This document shows, piece after piece, positions 1 through 10,128 of a stretch of 64,000 nt of DNA (position 1 is its first letter; each line of letters starts with the position of its first letter). Source of the stretch: Luteibacter jiangsuensis (GTDB lineage Bacteria > Pseudomonadota > Gammaproteobacteria > Xanthomonadales > Rhodanobacteraceae); the NCBI RefSeq assembly GCF_030812295.1, contig NZ_JAUSSK010000005.1:457772-521771 (forward strand). Direction: 5' to 3'. The position numbers were made by a program, and so were the translations under genes. The notes beneath the pieces were generated by a model. That model did no database searches, had not been told where the DNA came from, and was given only the letters and a program-made list of their open reading frames with translations.

Positions 1-3000
1 TATGAAGATGACGACGAATCCAATCCTCTCCGCATCGAGGGACTGACGAATGGCCACGTCGACCGGATACTTCGGATACTGCGTCTTCACCACGCGACGA
101 AGCTCTCCTTCTCCGACATCGATATCCTCGTAACGACCGCCTTGCGCGCCGAAGGACAGAGCAAGGGCCTCCACCTGACAGACACCACGCTGCGTGCCCT
201 GGGCCTCTTCCAGCACCTGCGCGAAAAATACTCCGTCACGGCATCTCAGTTCGCGTCGTTCATCGGCGACATACCCTCATCGGCGAGCGGGCGCGAGCGC
301 GCCTTCTACGACACGCTGTTCAATCCCTCCGGCATCGAACCGCGCAGCGACTCCGAGTCGGTCTTCACCATCGACGGCACGACGTTCGACCCCGCCTCGG
401 ACGGTCGTCCCGACGCCATCGCCGTACGTCAGCTGAGCCAGGCATTCAGGGCCGATGAAGCGACCGTCCGCTGGGCCCTGGCGTGCGTCGTCGAAGCCCA
501 GGCGCTGAGCGCCCCCACGCGGAGCCTTGCGGTCGTGTCCGCCTGCTATCGCCTGATAGCACTTCCGCGCGCGGTCGGCCTGAAGCCCAGCGAAGCACCG
601 ATGCTCGTGGCGGCACTCGATCGAGAGAATCCGAGTGTCCTGCGCCAGCTGGCCGGGGTTCCCTCGCTGGATGCCGCCGTGACCACGTCGACGGACGCGC
701 TCGATGTCATCGCCATCGTCATGAACGCCGCGGAGTGGGCGACGAAACACAAGCACAGGATCGATGCACTGTGCCTGCCGCTATTCATCCCGTCACCCTC
801 GCAGCCCACGGAGCCGTGGATCACCGCCACCAACGACGCGATTGCCGCGCTCGAACCGGTCAAGGGGGAGCGGGCCGATGACGACGACATCGTTGCAGCG
901 GCGATCCAGCAAGGTCTTCAACTCAAGGACTCGGCGCTCTCGCTGCCTCTTCTCAAGTGGACCAATCGAACACCGGAAAGCTTCGCCGCGACGCTGCGCG
1001 CACTCGCCCTATCGAAAGAGGTGGTGCTGACAAGCGAGGGGACGAAGGACGTAAGGGCTTGCCTGGGACCCGACGATCTTCGGATATGGAGCGACCTCGA
1101 GCGGCATGCCGCCATCGCAAAACTCTTCGGGCTCAGCGTGGCCGCGCTCAGCGCCATGGTCGACCATCCCGCGCGGTTCAATCTTGCCAGCGCGCATGGG
1201 AACGCCATCCGCTCCCTGGACTTCACGACGCTCTATCAGGTCAGCCGCTACGCCGACTGGCTGGCGACCATGCCTGCCGGTAGCAACGAAGACGATGCGA
1301 TCGACTATTTCCGCCAGGTACATGAAAGGCGAACCCTCGGGTCGAAAGAAAGCGCAGCCATGCTGGCAGGGCTCACCGGGTGGCAGCAGAGCGAGATCGA
1401 AACCATCGCGCGCCGGATCGACAGCAAGAACATCCCCGACACGGTGGAAGACCTTCGCGATGTCGACTTCACCATGCGCCTTCACGAACTCGCGATCGCC
1501 AGTGAGCTATCCGTCGATGCGTTGTTCGATATCAACGAGCTGAAAGTCGCCACGACTTACGCGGCATTCGAAAAAGCCGCGGCTGCACTCCTTGCAGCGT
1601 GCTCGGGACAGGACGCCCTGGCAGTCGAGGGTTCGCACGGGGAAGCCTGGCGCGATGCACTGGTCGCATGGATGCTTGAGCAGGAATCCACCGACTTCGA
1701 CGTGGACGCGCTTTCGGACCAGGTCCTTCTGGATGTCATGGTCGGCCGAGAACCCACCACGTCCAGGGTGGCCTCGACCATCGCGAGCCTGCAGACCTAT
1801 ATCCATCGCATGCTGGCAGGACTGGAACCGGGGCATGAAGGCAGCGCAGCGATCACGCAAGACGTACGCGACACATGGAATGCGTCGCAAAGCCAGTACG
1901 GGCGTTGGCGCCTGCTGCGTCAACTGCGAAATTATCCCGAAAATCGCCTCGATCCCACGTCCCGATCACGCAAGACGAAGGCGTTCGCCGACCTCGAGAG
2001 CCTGCTCGCCCAGGGAAAGTTCAGTGGCGACGATATCGGCACGGCCATCCTTGCGTACATGACGGCGGCCGAAGCCACGAGCAATGTGCAACCCCTGACG
2101 GCATACCACGACGGCGTCGATCCGCTCAACGACACCTACCATTTCATCGGCAAGTCGAACGTTTCGCCTCCGCAGTACTACTGGCGCACGCTGGACATGT
2201 CCATGCGAGACGCCGACGACGCCTCCAGCATGCTTGGCTTTACCGCGTGGGAGGAAATCTCGGTTCCCCTCACCGGTGTCATCGCCACGACGCCGCTTCC
2301 ACCCAGGGACACGAGCGCGCCCGCTGGTGTGCCCACGTCCACGGCGAAAGCCATGGGTGAGGACCTGCGAAGCGGCATCGACACGATCCGGCCGGTCGTC
2401 GTCGATGGCCGGCGCTATGTCGTGTGGGTGGAACGGGACACCACGGGCGTGCCCATGGGAAAGAACCAGAAGACCAGCCCCTACTTCGGGCTCCGCGTCT
2501 GTTACTGCTATCGGCAACTGGATGGGCTCTGGGGACCGCCAAATGTACTGATCTCACTCGATGGACTGGATAGCGACGGCAACTTCAGGGGCGACACCCC
2601 CAAGGTGGACGCCGAAACCTTCCCCGTCGTGGATGCCAACGAGAGTGCCACCGGCAACGCCTGGCTCAAGACAAGGAAGTTCGCACCGGGCCTCATCGTG
2701 ATGGTCAACGCCAAGGGCGACCGCAAGGACGATCCCTGGTTCACCGTCCTGCTCGTCAGGGCGAACAAATGGTGGCATACCGGCACCCAGACATGGAATC
2801 GAGATAGCGACTACTTCATCGCGTCCAGGGACATGCTTCTTCTCGAGGAAAAGCAACTGGATCGCAGTACCGGCACCACGGCGACCGGCGACGCATGGCG
2901 AAAGGTGGAGAACGCCCTGGTGGCCGATTGGACGACGCTGTTCATGGACCCACGCGTCGTGCAACATCAATACATCGGTAAGTTGATGACGATCGTCGAG

Positions 3001-6000
3001 CAGGACGCGCAGAAAGCACAGTATGCGATCGTCGATTCCGCGGCCGCGGCCAGGCTGGCCCAGCGTTGCAAACTCGACGTGGCCAAGCTCGGCACCGGCA
3101 TGCTCAAGGCGACGATGCCAGAGAATCGGGACTTCATCGAACTGGTTGCCGGGTTCGACGGCACCTGGAAGTACGACGGGACGAACGCCGCAGTCGGCGC
3201 GACCCACGTTCCGGTTTCTTCCGGCACATCCAATCAGCTGACTTTTGTGGGCGTCGCCAAGTCGCCATACGAAGGAAAAAAATACGGTGTCAAAGCGACT
3301 GCCGATCTCCGAAATGTCATAAATGATGACGACGAAGTGGAAATTCATCTTTCTCTCGAAGCACTTGACTCCACCTATGCCGATATCGAAACCATCTGGG
3401 TGGCTGAGGATCTCGGCGAACTGGGCGATGGTGCCGTCGACAGGCGGCTCGTGTTTTCCACAGGAACGGAACCGCTTGAGCCGACCGCGAGGCAAAAGCG
3501 AGACCTGGCCAAGAATGTTCTTTCGGCTACTTTCATCTGGCACGGAAAATCCGCCAGATTAACTGGCTCGAGCCGAGTATCGATGATTCGAAACCCGTTG
3601 CCAACGAGCCAATGTTTCACCGGCATGCTCCTTCATTCAGATCAGGACGCATGCGAAATCACCGTAATTGTCGGCACGTCGGATGTGAGTGGGTATGCAG
3701 AAAGCTTGAATGGTGACCTAAGTCTCCGATGGATCGACAATACGATAGGCGATCGGTGTGCGTTACTGCACATCGATTGCGTTACCGACGCAAATTCTGC
3801 AATCAGTAACAAGATACTCCTCAGCGACGAAAAACCTTACAAAGTCCGCTTCCCACTGACTGCACTATTGTCGGATCCCGAGCGAATCGAACTAGAAATT
3901 CAGGGCCTGGAAGCCATGACAGCTGCGTGCCTTCCTCGGCAGAGAGTGACGCTCAAGCGTCAGGATCAAGAATCCAGCACGATTCGATCAGGCGAATCCC
4001 TCACATCGCCACTCACCCAACCTACATATGGGACCGCCCGCCTCGTACTGCGCGGCGGCATCAGCGAAGCTGGGAAAATCACCCTGTCGAGCGAGGACCT
4101 GAGCGTACTCACCCGGCTAGGGCTGGACGCGCTGCCGGGATTCGCGAAGAACAACCCGACGGAGTTCGCGAAGTTCAGGACCCGTCTCGTCACCGATGCG
4201 CGACCCGGTGACGACATCCTCTTTGAGAAGCCCACTATCACCAGGACGAAGTGGTCCAACTACTACATCACCGACCACAGCAAGGTGGACAACTCGGTGA
4301 GCACCGTTGCGGGACGGCGCGTGAAGCATGAAATAGGCGTCTTCGATACCGGCGGCATGACCATCCCGACCGATATCGACTTCCGTAAAGTCATCGAGCT
4401 GAAGCACCACTTTCCCGATACCTATATGCGCTTCATGGCCTCGACCATGGGCAAGGACGACATAGTGACCCAGGCCACGGTCACGCTGAATGGCCAGAAC
4501 CTGTCCCGCGCGCTCATCGCTCGATTCCCCGTGAACCAGGAAGTCGAAGAGTACGTCTTCCATCTCGATGTCCATGTCGACGACAGCACGGAACCCCTCG
4601 GCAAGCTCGTCCGCACGTACAAGCTGAAAGCTCGTGGAGGCGATGCGGCCACCGCGGACGACATGGTGCCCAGCACGCGGCTCATACAAAACGCCTACCA
4701 GGTGCACTATCTGGATATGACCGAGGCGAATCGCGTAACGCGCTGGTACTCCCGCAAGCTGTCCGTCAACGCCATCCGCCTGAACACGCTGCTCGGCATG
4801 CGCTTTGCCGCGCTCGCCATGCAATCCACCCATCGCCTGATCGATTGGGACACGCAGAACCTTACCGAGCCTCGCATGGAAACCGGCGACAAGCCGGACA
4901 GGCTCGATTTCCGCAGCGCCAACGGCTTGTACTTCTGGGAACTCTTCTTCCATGTGCCCATGCTGGTGGCCTGGAAACTTCGCGCCACGCGCCAATACGA
5001 CCAGGCATTCGACTGGTGTACGCGACACCTGTTCGATCCCTTCGACAGCGCAGGCGATTCGACCGCATTCCGCCCGCCGTTCTGGCAAAACCGTCCCCTC
5101 GCGGAACTCGGTCCCGCGCTGGCCCACGGCGTAACGACGCTATCCGGTGGTGTCGACGAACTTGCCTATGCGGAGCCAGAGCGGTATCGCAAGGCCGTCT
5201 TCATGTTTCTGGTGGAGTTCTGGCGGCAGCAGGGTGACGATTTCTATCGGCAGCTCACGCGGGATGACATCAACGAGGCCTCGAACTGCTATCGAAAAGC
5301 GCTTCGCCTGATCGGGGCGCTTCCCGAACAGTTGACGGTGCCCTCCCCTGCGCTCCCCCTGCTGGCGAACGCGAGAGACAGGGACTTCCTCCCGCCGGTC
5401 AACGTCGCGGTGACCGACCTTCGCGACCTGCTGCAAGGCCGACTATTCAATATCCGCCACGGGCTGACCATCGACGGCAAGTGGATGGATCTCGACCTGT
5501 ACGCGAGCGCCGACGATGCCGACTCGCTGGGTAACTGGCGTACGGGCATGCTGTCGGGAACACGACGCATCCCACGAATCCATGTTCCCGCCTACCGGTT
5601 CAAGCATGTCCTTCCGGTTGCCAAGGAAGCCGTGACGCAACTGATCGACATGGGAAGGCAGGTCTTCCACAACTACGAGGAAGAGTACAACGCCGGCCTG
5701 GGTGTGTTGCAGCAGGCCAATCTCATCAAGCTCTCCGACTTCACCCTGAAACTGCAGACCGAGGCACTGGCCAGTGCTCGCGCGACACGGGAGACATTGT
5801 TGGCGAGCAGGGTAGTGACAGAGCAGCGACGTCAATACTATCAGAAGCTTTCGGATCCAGGATGGCTTCCGCAGGAAGTCGCCGCGACGATCTTTGCATG
5901 CTTGGCACCCGGAACGAAGCTTATGTCCATTCCTTTCGGCATGACCGGCGCCGGCATCAGTATGCTGCCGAACATATTTGGCATGGCCGTAGGTGGTCAC

Positions 6001-8757
6001 GAAGGTAAGGCTTTACCAACTGAATTCGCATCGCAGATGAATCTCGCGGCGGATATCATGACCATGGCGAAGGACGAATTGCGGTACAACGCCGACATCC
6101 AGTATCGGGCGATGGACTGGCAGTTCAATATCGACCAGGCGACCGGCGACATCGAGGTGATCGATCGCCAGATCGAAGAGCAAGACATCCTGATCCGGTC
6201 CGCCTCGCTCGCCCTGGAGGAAGTCAGGGCGCGGCAGGCCCTCATGAGGGAGGAATACACCTTCATGACCACCGGCTTCGCCATCGGCCCGACCTATGTC
6301 TGGATGATCGCGCATCTGTCCGACATCTACGCGGCAGCTTATGACGCCGTCGTCTCGCTTTGCCTCGCGGCACAGGATGGCTGGCGATACGAGACCGGGG
6401 AATTCCTGACCCAGTTCGTCAAACCGGGGGCATGGATGGACAACTGGCGGGGCATGCTCGCCGGGGATGCCTTGCAGCGCGACCTCCTGGAGATGGAGGC
6501 CGCCTATCTCCGCCGTCACGAGCGGCGCATGCATATCCGCAAGGTCGTCTCACTCGTGGAGATCAACAAGATGGACGCCGCTGCCTTGTGCGATGAAATC
6601 GACAAGGCGCAAGCCGTCGCGTTCGACCTTCCTTCCGCACTCTATGACGCTGACTTCCCGGGTCATTACCTCCGCCAGATCGTCAATGTGTCCGTCACCT
6701 TCAAGCTGGCTTCGTCCCATGAGATGCGGAGTATCGCCGCCGTACTGACCCAGACGCGTAACGCGCTCCTCACGACGCCGACGATCGAAGGGGCCACGTA
6801 TATCTATGACAACAGCCACCCGGAACACAACTCGGTCTTGCTCAACCTCAGGCAGGAACAGAAGGTGGCGGTATCGACGACGAAACCGATCATCGATATC
6901 GATGGCTACAGCAGCCTGTTCAGCCTGGTGTTCGGCGATGACCGCTACTTGCCGTTCGAAGGCACGGGTGCGATTTCCCGATGGACACTGTCCTTCCCTG
7001 GTGACAAGGCGACTTTGCTGGCCTGCCTGAAGTCGGGTGAAAGGTGGCTGCTGGAGGACATCCTGATCACGGTCGATTACACCGCTGCCGATGGAGGCGA
7101 AACGTTCGCGCAGGAGATAAAGACGCTTAGGACGGCATCGATCATCGAGGCGACCCCGGCCGCGCCACCGCCAGCGTTGGGCGACGGCGAGGCATCGACT
7201 CCGGCCGCAACGGGATTTTCCGCCCCAAGCGTCGTCGTCGGCAGCAACGGTCCATGTATCGCCATCCCGCCTCACCCGTCGCTGCCGGCACGCACGCAGG
7301 TCGCGGCGACATTTAAGGATGGTAGTGGGTCGACCAAGAAGACGGCACCGCAGCTTTGGGATGGGAAAGGACTTAGTGTGCCCATTGCCCAGTCAGTGCT
7401 TGCCGCCAACGCAGGGAAACTTCTTATTGCCGGATATGAAGTCGAGGCGGCGGGAATATCGTCCGCGTCCGATTCCACATCCGTCGCCATCCCAGCCACC
7501 GACGATCCCGGCGGCCCTGTATACCCCGCACCCGTAATCCCGGAAGTTCGCGCGAACCTTGCCCTCGACCGGCGCGACGCTCCCCATGGTGCCAGCGTCA
7601 CCGTGGCACCATGGGCATACATCCAGAAAGATCAGCGCATCTGGCTCCGCTGCCTGGGAACCAAAGCCGACGGCAGCCACCACGATCTCGATCTGCGCGT
7701 GCCGCCGGCTGGCGTGACGGATGAGGAAGTCAGCAAGGGTCTCAACGTCACCATTCCACTGAGCTATCTCGACGAACTGGGCGACTACGGGCAGATGAGG
7801 ATCGTGCTGAAGGCCTCGCTCGATGGAAGCGACACGGAGAGCAGGGCCGCGACTTTCCCCGAACTCACCGTCGATCTTCCCCAGTGCAGTACGGCTACCG
7901 TTATCTCGGATGCATGGGCAAGACGCGAGTTCGCGCTCGAGCCATCGCTGGAATCGAATTTCGGGTTCGTCGCCACATCGAGCGATGTAGGCCCGATTGA
8001 ACTCGCTTTCGAGCAGGGCAGCTGGGTGTTGAACATTCCTGCTGTCGACGGTTCTGGAAAGGAACACCGCGTCATTCTCGACGCTGGCCGTTGGCCGTTC
8101 TCGCGCGACGGCGGTGGCGCCCCGGCTCGTCGCATCGGCAGCTACAGACCGTCCAAAGATGGCGACGCAGACAAGAGCGCCCGATTCGCCGCGCGATACC
8201 TTGCGACGCAAAACACCCACCTCCCACCCGGAAAGTACACGGGAAAGGCGATGATTCATCTCATCGGCTGGCAGAAACCCACCGTCAGGGAGTCCCTCAT
8301 GGTGGAGGTGGAGGTAGAAGTGACACAGGACACGCCTCTCGCCGAAACGACGGCTGCGGCTCCGGCCGCGACACCACCGACCGCACCTGAGACGGCGCAA
8401 CCGGCAGCCCGTGACGGATATCCGCCACCACGCATTGAATACGACAACGGGACCGTATACACGATCATTCCAGCCAACCCGGCTTTCGTGCCGGGCGATA
8501 TGGTCAATATCGCATGGAAGGATGAGCTGAAGGGGGGGCTATTCATGGCAGGAAATCTTTTGGATCTTCAGCCAGACGGTTTGAAATATAAGATATGGGC
8601 GGAAAACTGGGCAGCCGCGACAAGAGATTGCGCGGACACATACGCGCTCGTTACCTATACCGTTATTCATGGCGAACTGAGAACCAATTCCCCCGCGCTA
8701 CGCGTCAAGCTGACGGCTTCCGGTCAGGCCGGCGGCGTGGTCCCCGTGGCCGTATAA
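1..8757 (+). CDS. Tc toxin complex subunit A (TcA), 5'-truncated by window edge
   Basis: The reading frame is open from base 1, so the true start lies upstream; 2918 codons are visible. The protein resembles TcA subunits of insecticidal Tc toxins, which form a pentameric receptor-binding, pore-forming translocation tube for the TcB/TcC cocoon. Counting from the window edge: a neuraminidase-like segment near residues 698-730 (DTYHFIGK, then YYWR); a long helical pore region around 1870-2230; and the TcB-binding domain around 2260-2370 with the signature YLPFEGTG. After a Pro/Ala-rich linker the protein continues for roughly 530 residues of beta-rich, Ig-like sequence, which standard TcA proteins (about 2300-2500 aa) lack. 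A stretch near 3240-4000 is visibly poorer in GC. No TcB or TcC gene follows. The family call is firm; the target and the role of the extension are unknown. Confidence 0.9.
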   Translation, partial: YEDDDESNPLRIEGLTNGHVDRILRILRLHHATKLSFSDIDILVTTALRAEGQSKGLHLTDTTLRALGLFQHLREKYSVTASQFASFIGDIPSSASGRERAFYDTLFNPSGIEPRSDSESVFTIDGTTFDPASDGRPDAIAVRQLSQAFRADEATVRWALACVVEAQALSAPTRSLAVVSACYRLIALPRAVGLKPSEAPMLVAALDRENPSVLRQLAGVPSLDAAVTTSTDALDVIAIVMNAAEWATKHKHRIDALCLPLFIPSPSQPTEPWITATNDAIAALEPVKGERADDDDIVAAAIQQGLQLKDSALSLPLLKWTNRTPESFAATLRALALSKEVVLTSEGTKDVRACLGPDDLRIWSDLERHAAIAKLFGLSVAALSAMVDHPARFNLASAHGNAIRSLDFTTLYQVSRYADWLATMPAGSNEDDAIDYFRQVHERRTLGSKESAAMLAGLTGWQQSEIETIARRIDSKNIPDTVEDLRDVDFTMRLHELAIASELSVDALFDINELKVATTYAAFEKAAAALLAACSGQDALAVEGSHGEAWRDALVAWMLEQESTDFDVDALSDQVLLDVMVGREPTTSRVASTIASLQTYIHRMLAGLEPGHEGSAAITQDVRDTWNASQSQYGRWRLLRQLRNYPENRLDPTSRSRKTKAFADLESLLAQGKFSGDDIGTAILAYMTAAEATSNVQPLTAYHDGVDPLNDTYHFIGKSNVSPPQYYWRTLDMSMRDADDASSMLGFTAWEEISVPLTGVIATTPLPPRDTSAPAGVPTSTAKAMGEDLRSGIDTIRPVVVDGRRYVVWVERDTTGVPMGKNQKTSPYFGLRVCYCYRQLDGLWGPPNVLISLDGLDSDGNFRGDTPKVDAETFPVVDANESATGNAWLKTRKFAPGLIVMVNAKGDRKDDPWFTVLLVRANKWWHTGTQTWNRDSDYFIASRDMLLLEEKQLDRSTGTTATGDAWRKVENALVADWTTLFMDPRVVQHQYIGKLMTIVEQDAQKAQYAIVDSAAAARLAQRCKLDVAKLGTGMLKATMPENRDFIELVAGFDGTWKYDGTNAAVGATHVPVSSGTSNQLTFVGVAKSPYEGKKYGVKATADLRNVINDDDEVEIHLSLEALDSTYADIETIWVAEDLGELGDGAVDRRLVFSTGTEPLEPTARQKRDLAKNVLSATFIWHGKSARLTGSSRVSMIRNPLPTSQCFTGMLLHSDQDACEITVIVGTSDVSGYAESLNGDLSLRWIDNTIGDRCALLHIDCVTDANSAISNKILLSDEKPYKVRFPLTALLSDPERIELEIQGLEAMTAACLPRQRVTLKRQDQESSTIRSGESLTSPLTQPTYGTARLVLRGGISEAGKITLSSEDLSVLTRLGLDALPGFAKNNPTEFAKFRTRLVTDARPGDDILFEKPTITRTKWSNYYITDHSKVDNSVSTVAGRRVKHEIGVFDTGGMTIPTDIDFRKVIELKHHFPDTYMRFMASTMGKDDIVTQATVTLNGQNLSRALIARFPVNQEVEEYVFHLDVHVDDSTEPLGKLVRTYKLKARGGDAATADDMVPSTRLIQNAYQVHYLDMTEANRVTRWYSRKLSVNAIRLNTLLGMRFAALAMQSTHRLIDWDTQNLTEPRMETGDKPDRLDFRSANGLYFWELFFHVPMLVAWKLRATRQYDQAFDWCTRHLFDPFDSAGDSTAFRPPFWQNRPLAELGPALAHGVTTLSGGVDELAYAEPERYRKAVFMFLVEFWRQQGDDFYRQLTRDDINEASNCYRKALRLIGALPEQLTVPSPALPLLANARDRDFLPPVNVAVTDLRDLLQGRLFNIRHGLTIDGKWMDLDLYASADDADSLGNWRTGMLSGTRRIPRIHVPAYRFKHVLPVAKEAVTQLIDMGRQVFHNYEEEYNAGLGVLQQANLIKLSDFTLKLQTEALASARATRETLLASRVVTEQRRQYYQKLSDPGWLPQEVAATIFACLAPGTKLMSIPFGMTGAGISMLPNIFGMAVGGHEGKALPTEFASQMNLAADIMTMAKDELRYNADIQYRAMDWQFNIDQATGDIEVIDRQIEEQDILIRSASLALEEVRARQALMREEYTFMTTGFAIGPTYVWMIAHLSDIYAAAYDAVVSLCLAAQDGWRYETGEFLTQFVKPGAWMDNWRGMLAGDALQRDLLEMEAAYLRRHERRMHIRKVVSLVEINKMDAAALCDEIDKAQAVAFDLPSALYDADFPGHYLRQIVNVSVTFKLASSHEMRSIAAVLTQTRNALLTTPTIEGATYIYDNSHPEHNSVLLNLRQEQKVAVSTTKPIIDIDGYSSLFSLVFGDDRYLPFEGTGAISRWTLSFPGDKATLLACLKSGERWLLEDILITVDYTAADGGETFAQEIKTLRTASIIEATPAAPPPALGDGEASTPAATGFSAPSVVVGSNGPCIAIPPHPSLPARTQVAATFKDGSGSTKKTAPQLWDGKGLSVPIAQSVLAANAGKLLIAGYEVEAAGISSASDSTSVAIPATDDPGGPVYPAPVIPEVRANLALDRRDAPHGASVTVAPWAYIQKDQRIWLRCLGTKADGSHHDLDLRVPPAGVTDEEVSKGLNVTIPLSYLDELGDYGQMRIVLKASLDGSDTESRAATFPELTVDLPQCSTATVISDAWARREFALEPSLESNFGFVATSSDVGPIELAFEQGSWVLNIPAVDGSGKEHRVILDAGRWPFSRDGGGAPARRIGSYRPSKDGDADKSARFAARYLATQNTHLPPGKYTGKAMIHLIGWQKPTVRESLMVEVEVEVTQDTPLAETTAAAPAATPPTAPETAQPAARDGYPPPRIEYDNGTVYTIIPANPAFVPGDMVNIAWKDELKGGLFMAGNLLDLQPDGLKYKIWAENWAAATRDCADTYALVTYTVIHGELRTNSPALRVKLTASGQAGGVVPVAV

Positions 8758-8770
8758 CCGGGCTCGGGCA

Positions 8771-8819
8771 CGCCAATCCCGGTCCCGATACCAAGGTGAC
8801 CACGAGATCGGGATTGGCG
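8771..8819. terminator. Inverted repeat after the TcA gene, possible terminator
   Basis: A perfect 11-bp inverted repeat (CGCCAATCCCG at 8771-8781 and CGGGATTGGCG at 8809-8819) lies 14 nt past the TcA stop codon, with a 27-nt loop. There is no clear T-tract, so it may act as an mRNA 3'-end hairpin or a Rho-assisted terminator rather than a classic intrinsic one. The remaining bases up to 8970 hold no gene that I can support. Confidence 0.4.
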
Positions 8820-8970
8820 GTGGTAGCCCTGTCGGTGCTTTCATGGTGTAACCAGGAGGGTTGCCGCATTCTCCCGAAAGCGGACCTCCTAAAGTTTCGC
8901 AAGATTCCGCCGATGTCCTGACTTACAGGAGCGTGCCCATTCGGGACGCCGGACGCCGGGAGGACATCCC

Positions 8971-10128
8971 TTGATCATCCAGCCAACCAGTCTCGCTGCC
9001 CAGTTGTGGGCGGGCGCGGCCGCGGGTACGACCGCCGCCGCGGATAGCTGGCGGGTCGGCGCCCTGCTGTCGGCTCGGGTGATGGGCCAGAACGAGTTGG
9101 GCAAGCTGCTCCTGGAGATCGGCGGGTTGACCGTGGAGGCTGATACGGCCGGTACGCAACTACCCCAGCAATTCCAGGTACGCGTCCTTACCCAGGGCGC
9201 GCAACCCCAGCTCGAGGTGGTTCTCGGCAACACCGACGAGCGTGTCGCCATGCAAGGCCTGCGCGAACGCCTGCCACAACAGAACGGTTACGCCCCCCTA
9301 CTGGGCATACTCGCCGCCCTCGCTCGCCGACCAATCGCCCGGGCGTTGCCCGCCCCCCTGCGAGCCGCCCTCGCCACCCTCGAAGCGGCGATAAACAAGC
9401 CCGCCGATGTCAGTTCGCCCCTGGGCATGAAGGAAGCCATCGCCAAGAGCGGAACCTTCCTCGAGGCCCATCTCGCCGAACCCAGAAGAGAGACACCGGC
9501 GGCCGACGATTTCAAGGCCGCCCTGCTCGCCCTGCGCCGCACGCTGGCTGAGATTCCGGCCGGCCGGCCGGGAGCCCCGACACTGTCACGACCGCTCAGC
9601 GATACGCCCCCTCCGCTGGCTCAGCGCTCGCTGGTGGCCCAGCCGCGTGCCGCCGAGCTGGCGGTGACGGAAGATGACGTCGACGGACTGGTCAACCAGC
9701 TGCGCAGCGATACGCGAGCGGCGCTCTCGCGTGTCGAAATCGCCCAACTCGAGTCGCATCCACATACCGGCCTGTGGATGATCGAGGTCCCCGTCGCGGG
9801 CGTCCGTGGCTACGACGTGCTTCAGTTGCGTATCGAGGAAGGCGAGACCGCTCCCGGCGAACAAGAGGGCCCGTGGACGGTCGGTTTCGCCATCGACCCT
9901 CCGTCACTCGGTGCCGTGCAGGGTGAGATACAGCTACGCACCCCGCGTGTAGCGGTCCGCCTGTGGGCCCAGCACGTGGAGACCGTCAGCCGTCTCGAAA
10001 ACGAATTCATGTCGTTGCGCCGACTGCTCGAGAAAAGTGGACTCGTGCTCGACCATTTCACCTGCATGCACGGTCTGCCCGCATCGACCAGCGCCTATAG
10101 CGCTGTATTACTGGAAGCGCGCGCATGA
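8971..10128 (+). CDS. Flagellar hook-length control (FliK)-like protein
   Basis: A 385-aa protein starting at TTG, chosen because GGGAGGA sits 7 nt upstream and no better ATG is near. The C-terminal third (about 235-370) has the layout of a FliK C-terminal domain: a Trp-Met-Ile-Glu-Val-Pro-Val strand, LQLRIE, a second strand containing WTVGF, then IQLRTPRVAVRLWA and a long helix ending in LRRLLEKSGLVLDHF. The N-terminal half is Ala/Leu/Pro-rich and poorly conserved, as usual in FliK. FliK proteins set hook length by switching FlhB export specificity. The following gene overlaps by 4 nt and encodes an FlhB C-domain homologue, so the pair probably works together. No other flagellar gene is nearby. 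The FliK relation is from fold pattern and context, not strong identity. Confidence 0.65.
   Translation: MIIQPTSLAAQLWAGAAAGTTAAADSWRVGALLSARVMGQNELGKLLLEIGGLTVEADTAGTQLPQQFQVRVLTQGAQPQLEVVLGNTDERVAMQGLRERLPQQNGYAPLLGILAALARRPIARALPAPLRAALATLEAAINKPADVSSPLGMKEAIAKSGTFLEAHLAEPRRETPAADDFKAALLALRRTLAEIPAGRPGAPTLSRPLSDTPPPLAQRSLVAQPRAAELAVTEDDVDGLVNQLRSDTRAALSRVEIAQLESHPHTGLWMIEVPVAGVRGYDVLQLRIEEGETAPGEQEGPWTVGFAIDPPSLGAVQGEIQLRTPRVAVRLWAQHVETVSRLENEFMSLRRLLEKSGLVLDHFTCMHGLPASTSAYSAVLLEARA

Noticed and set aside
8595..8921. Small plus-strand frame across the TcA 3' end
   Set aside because: It overlaps the TcA C-terminus in another frame, has no RBS or recognisable domain, and ends before the FliK-like gene.
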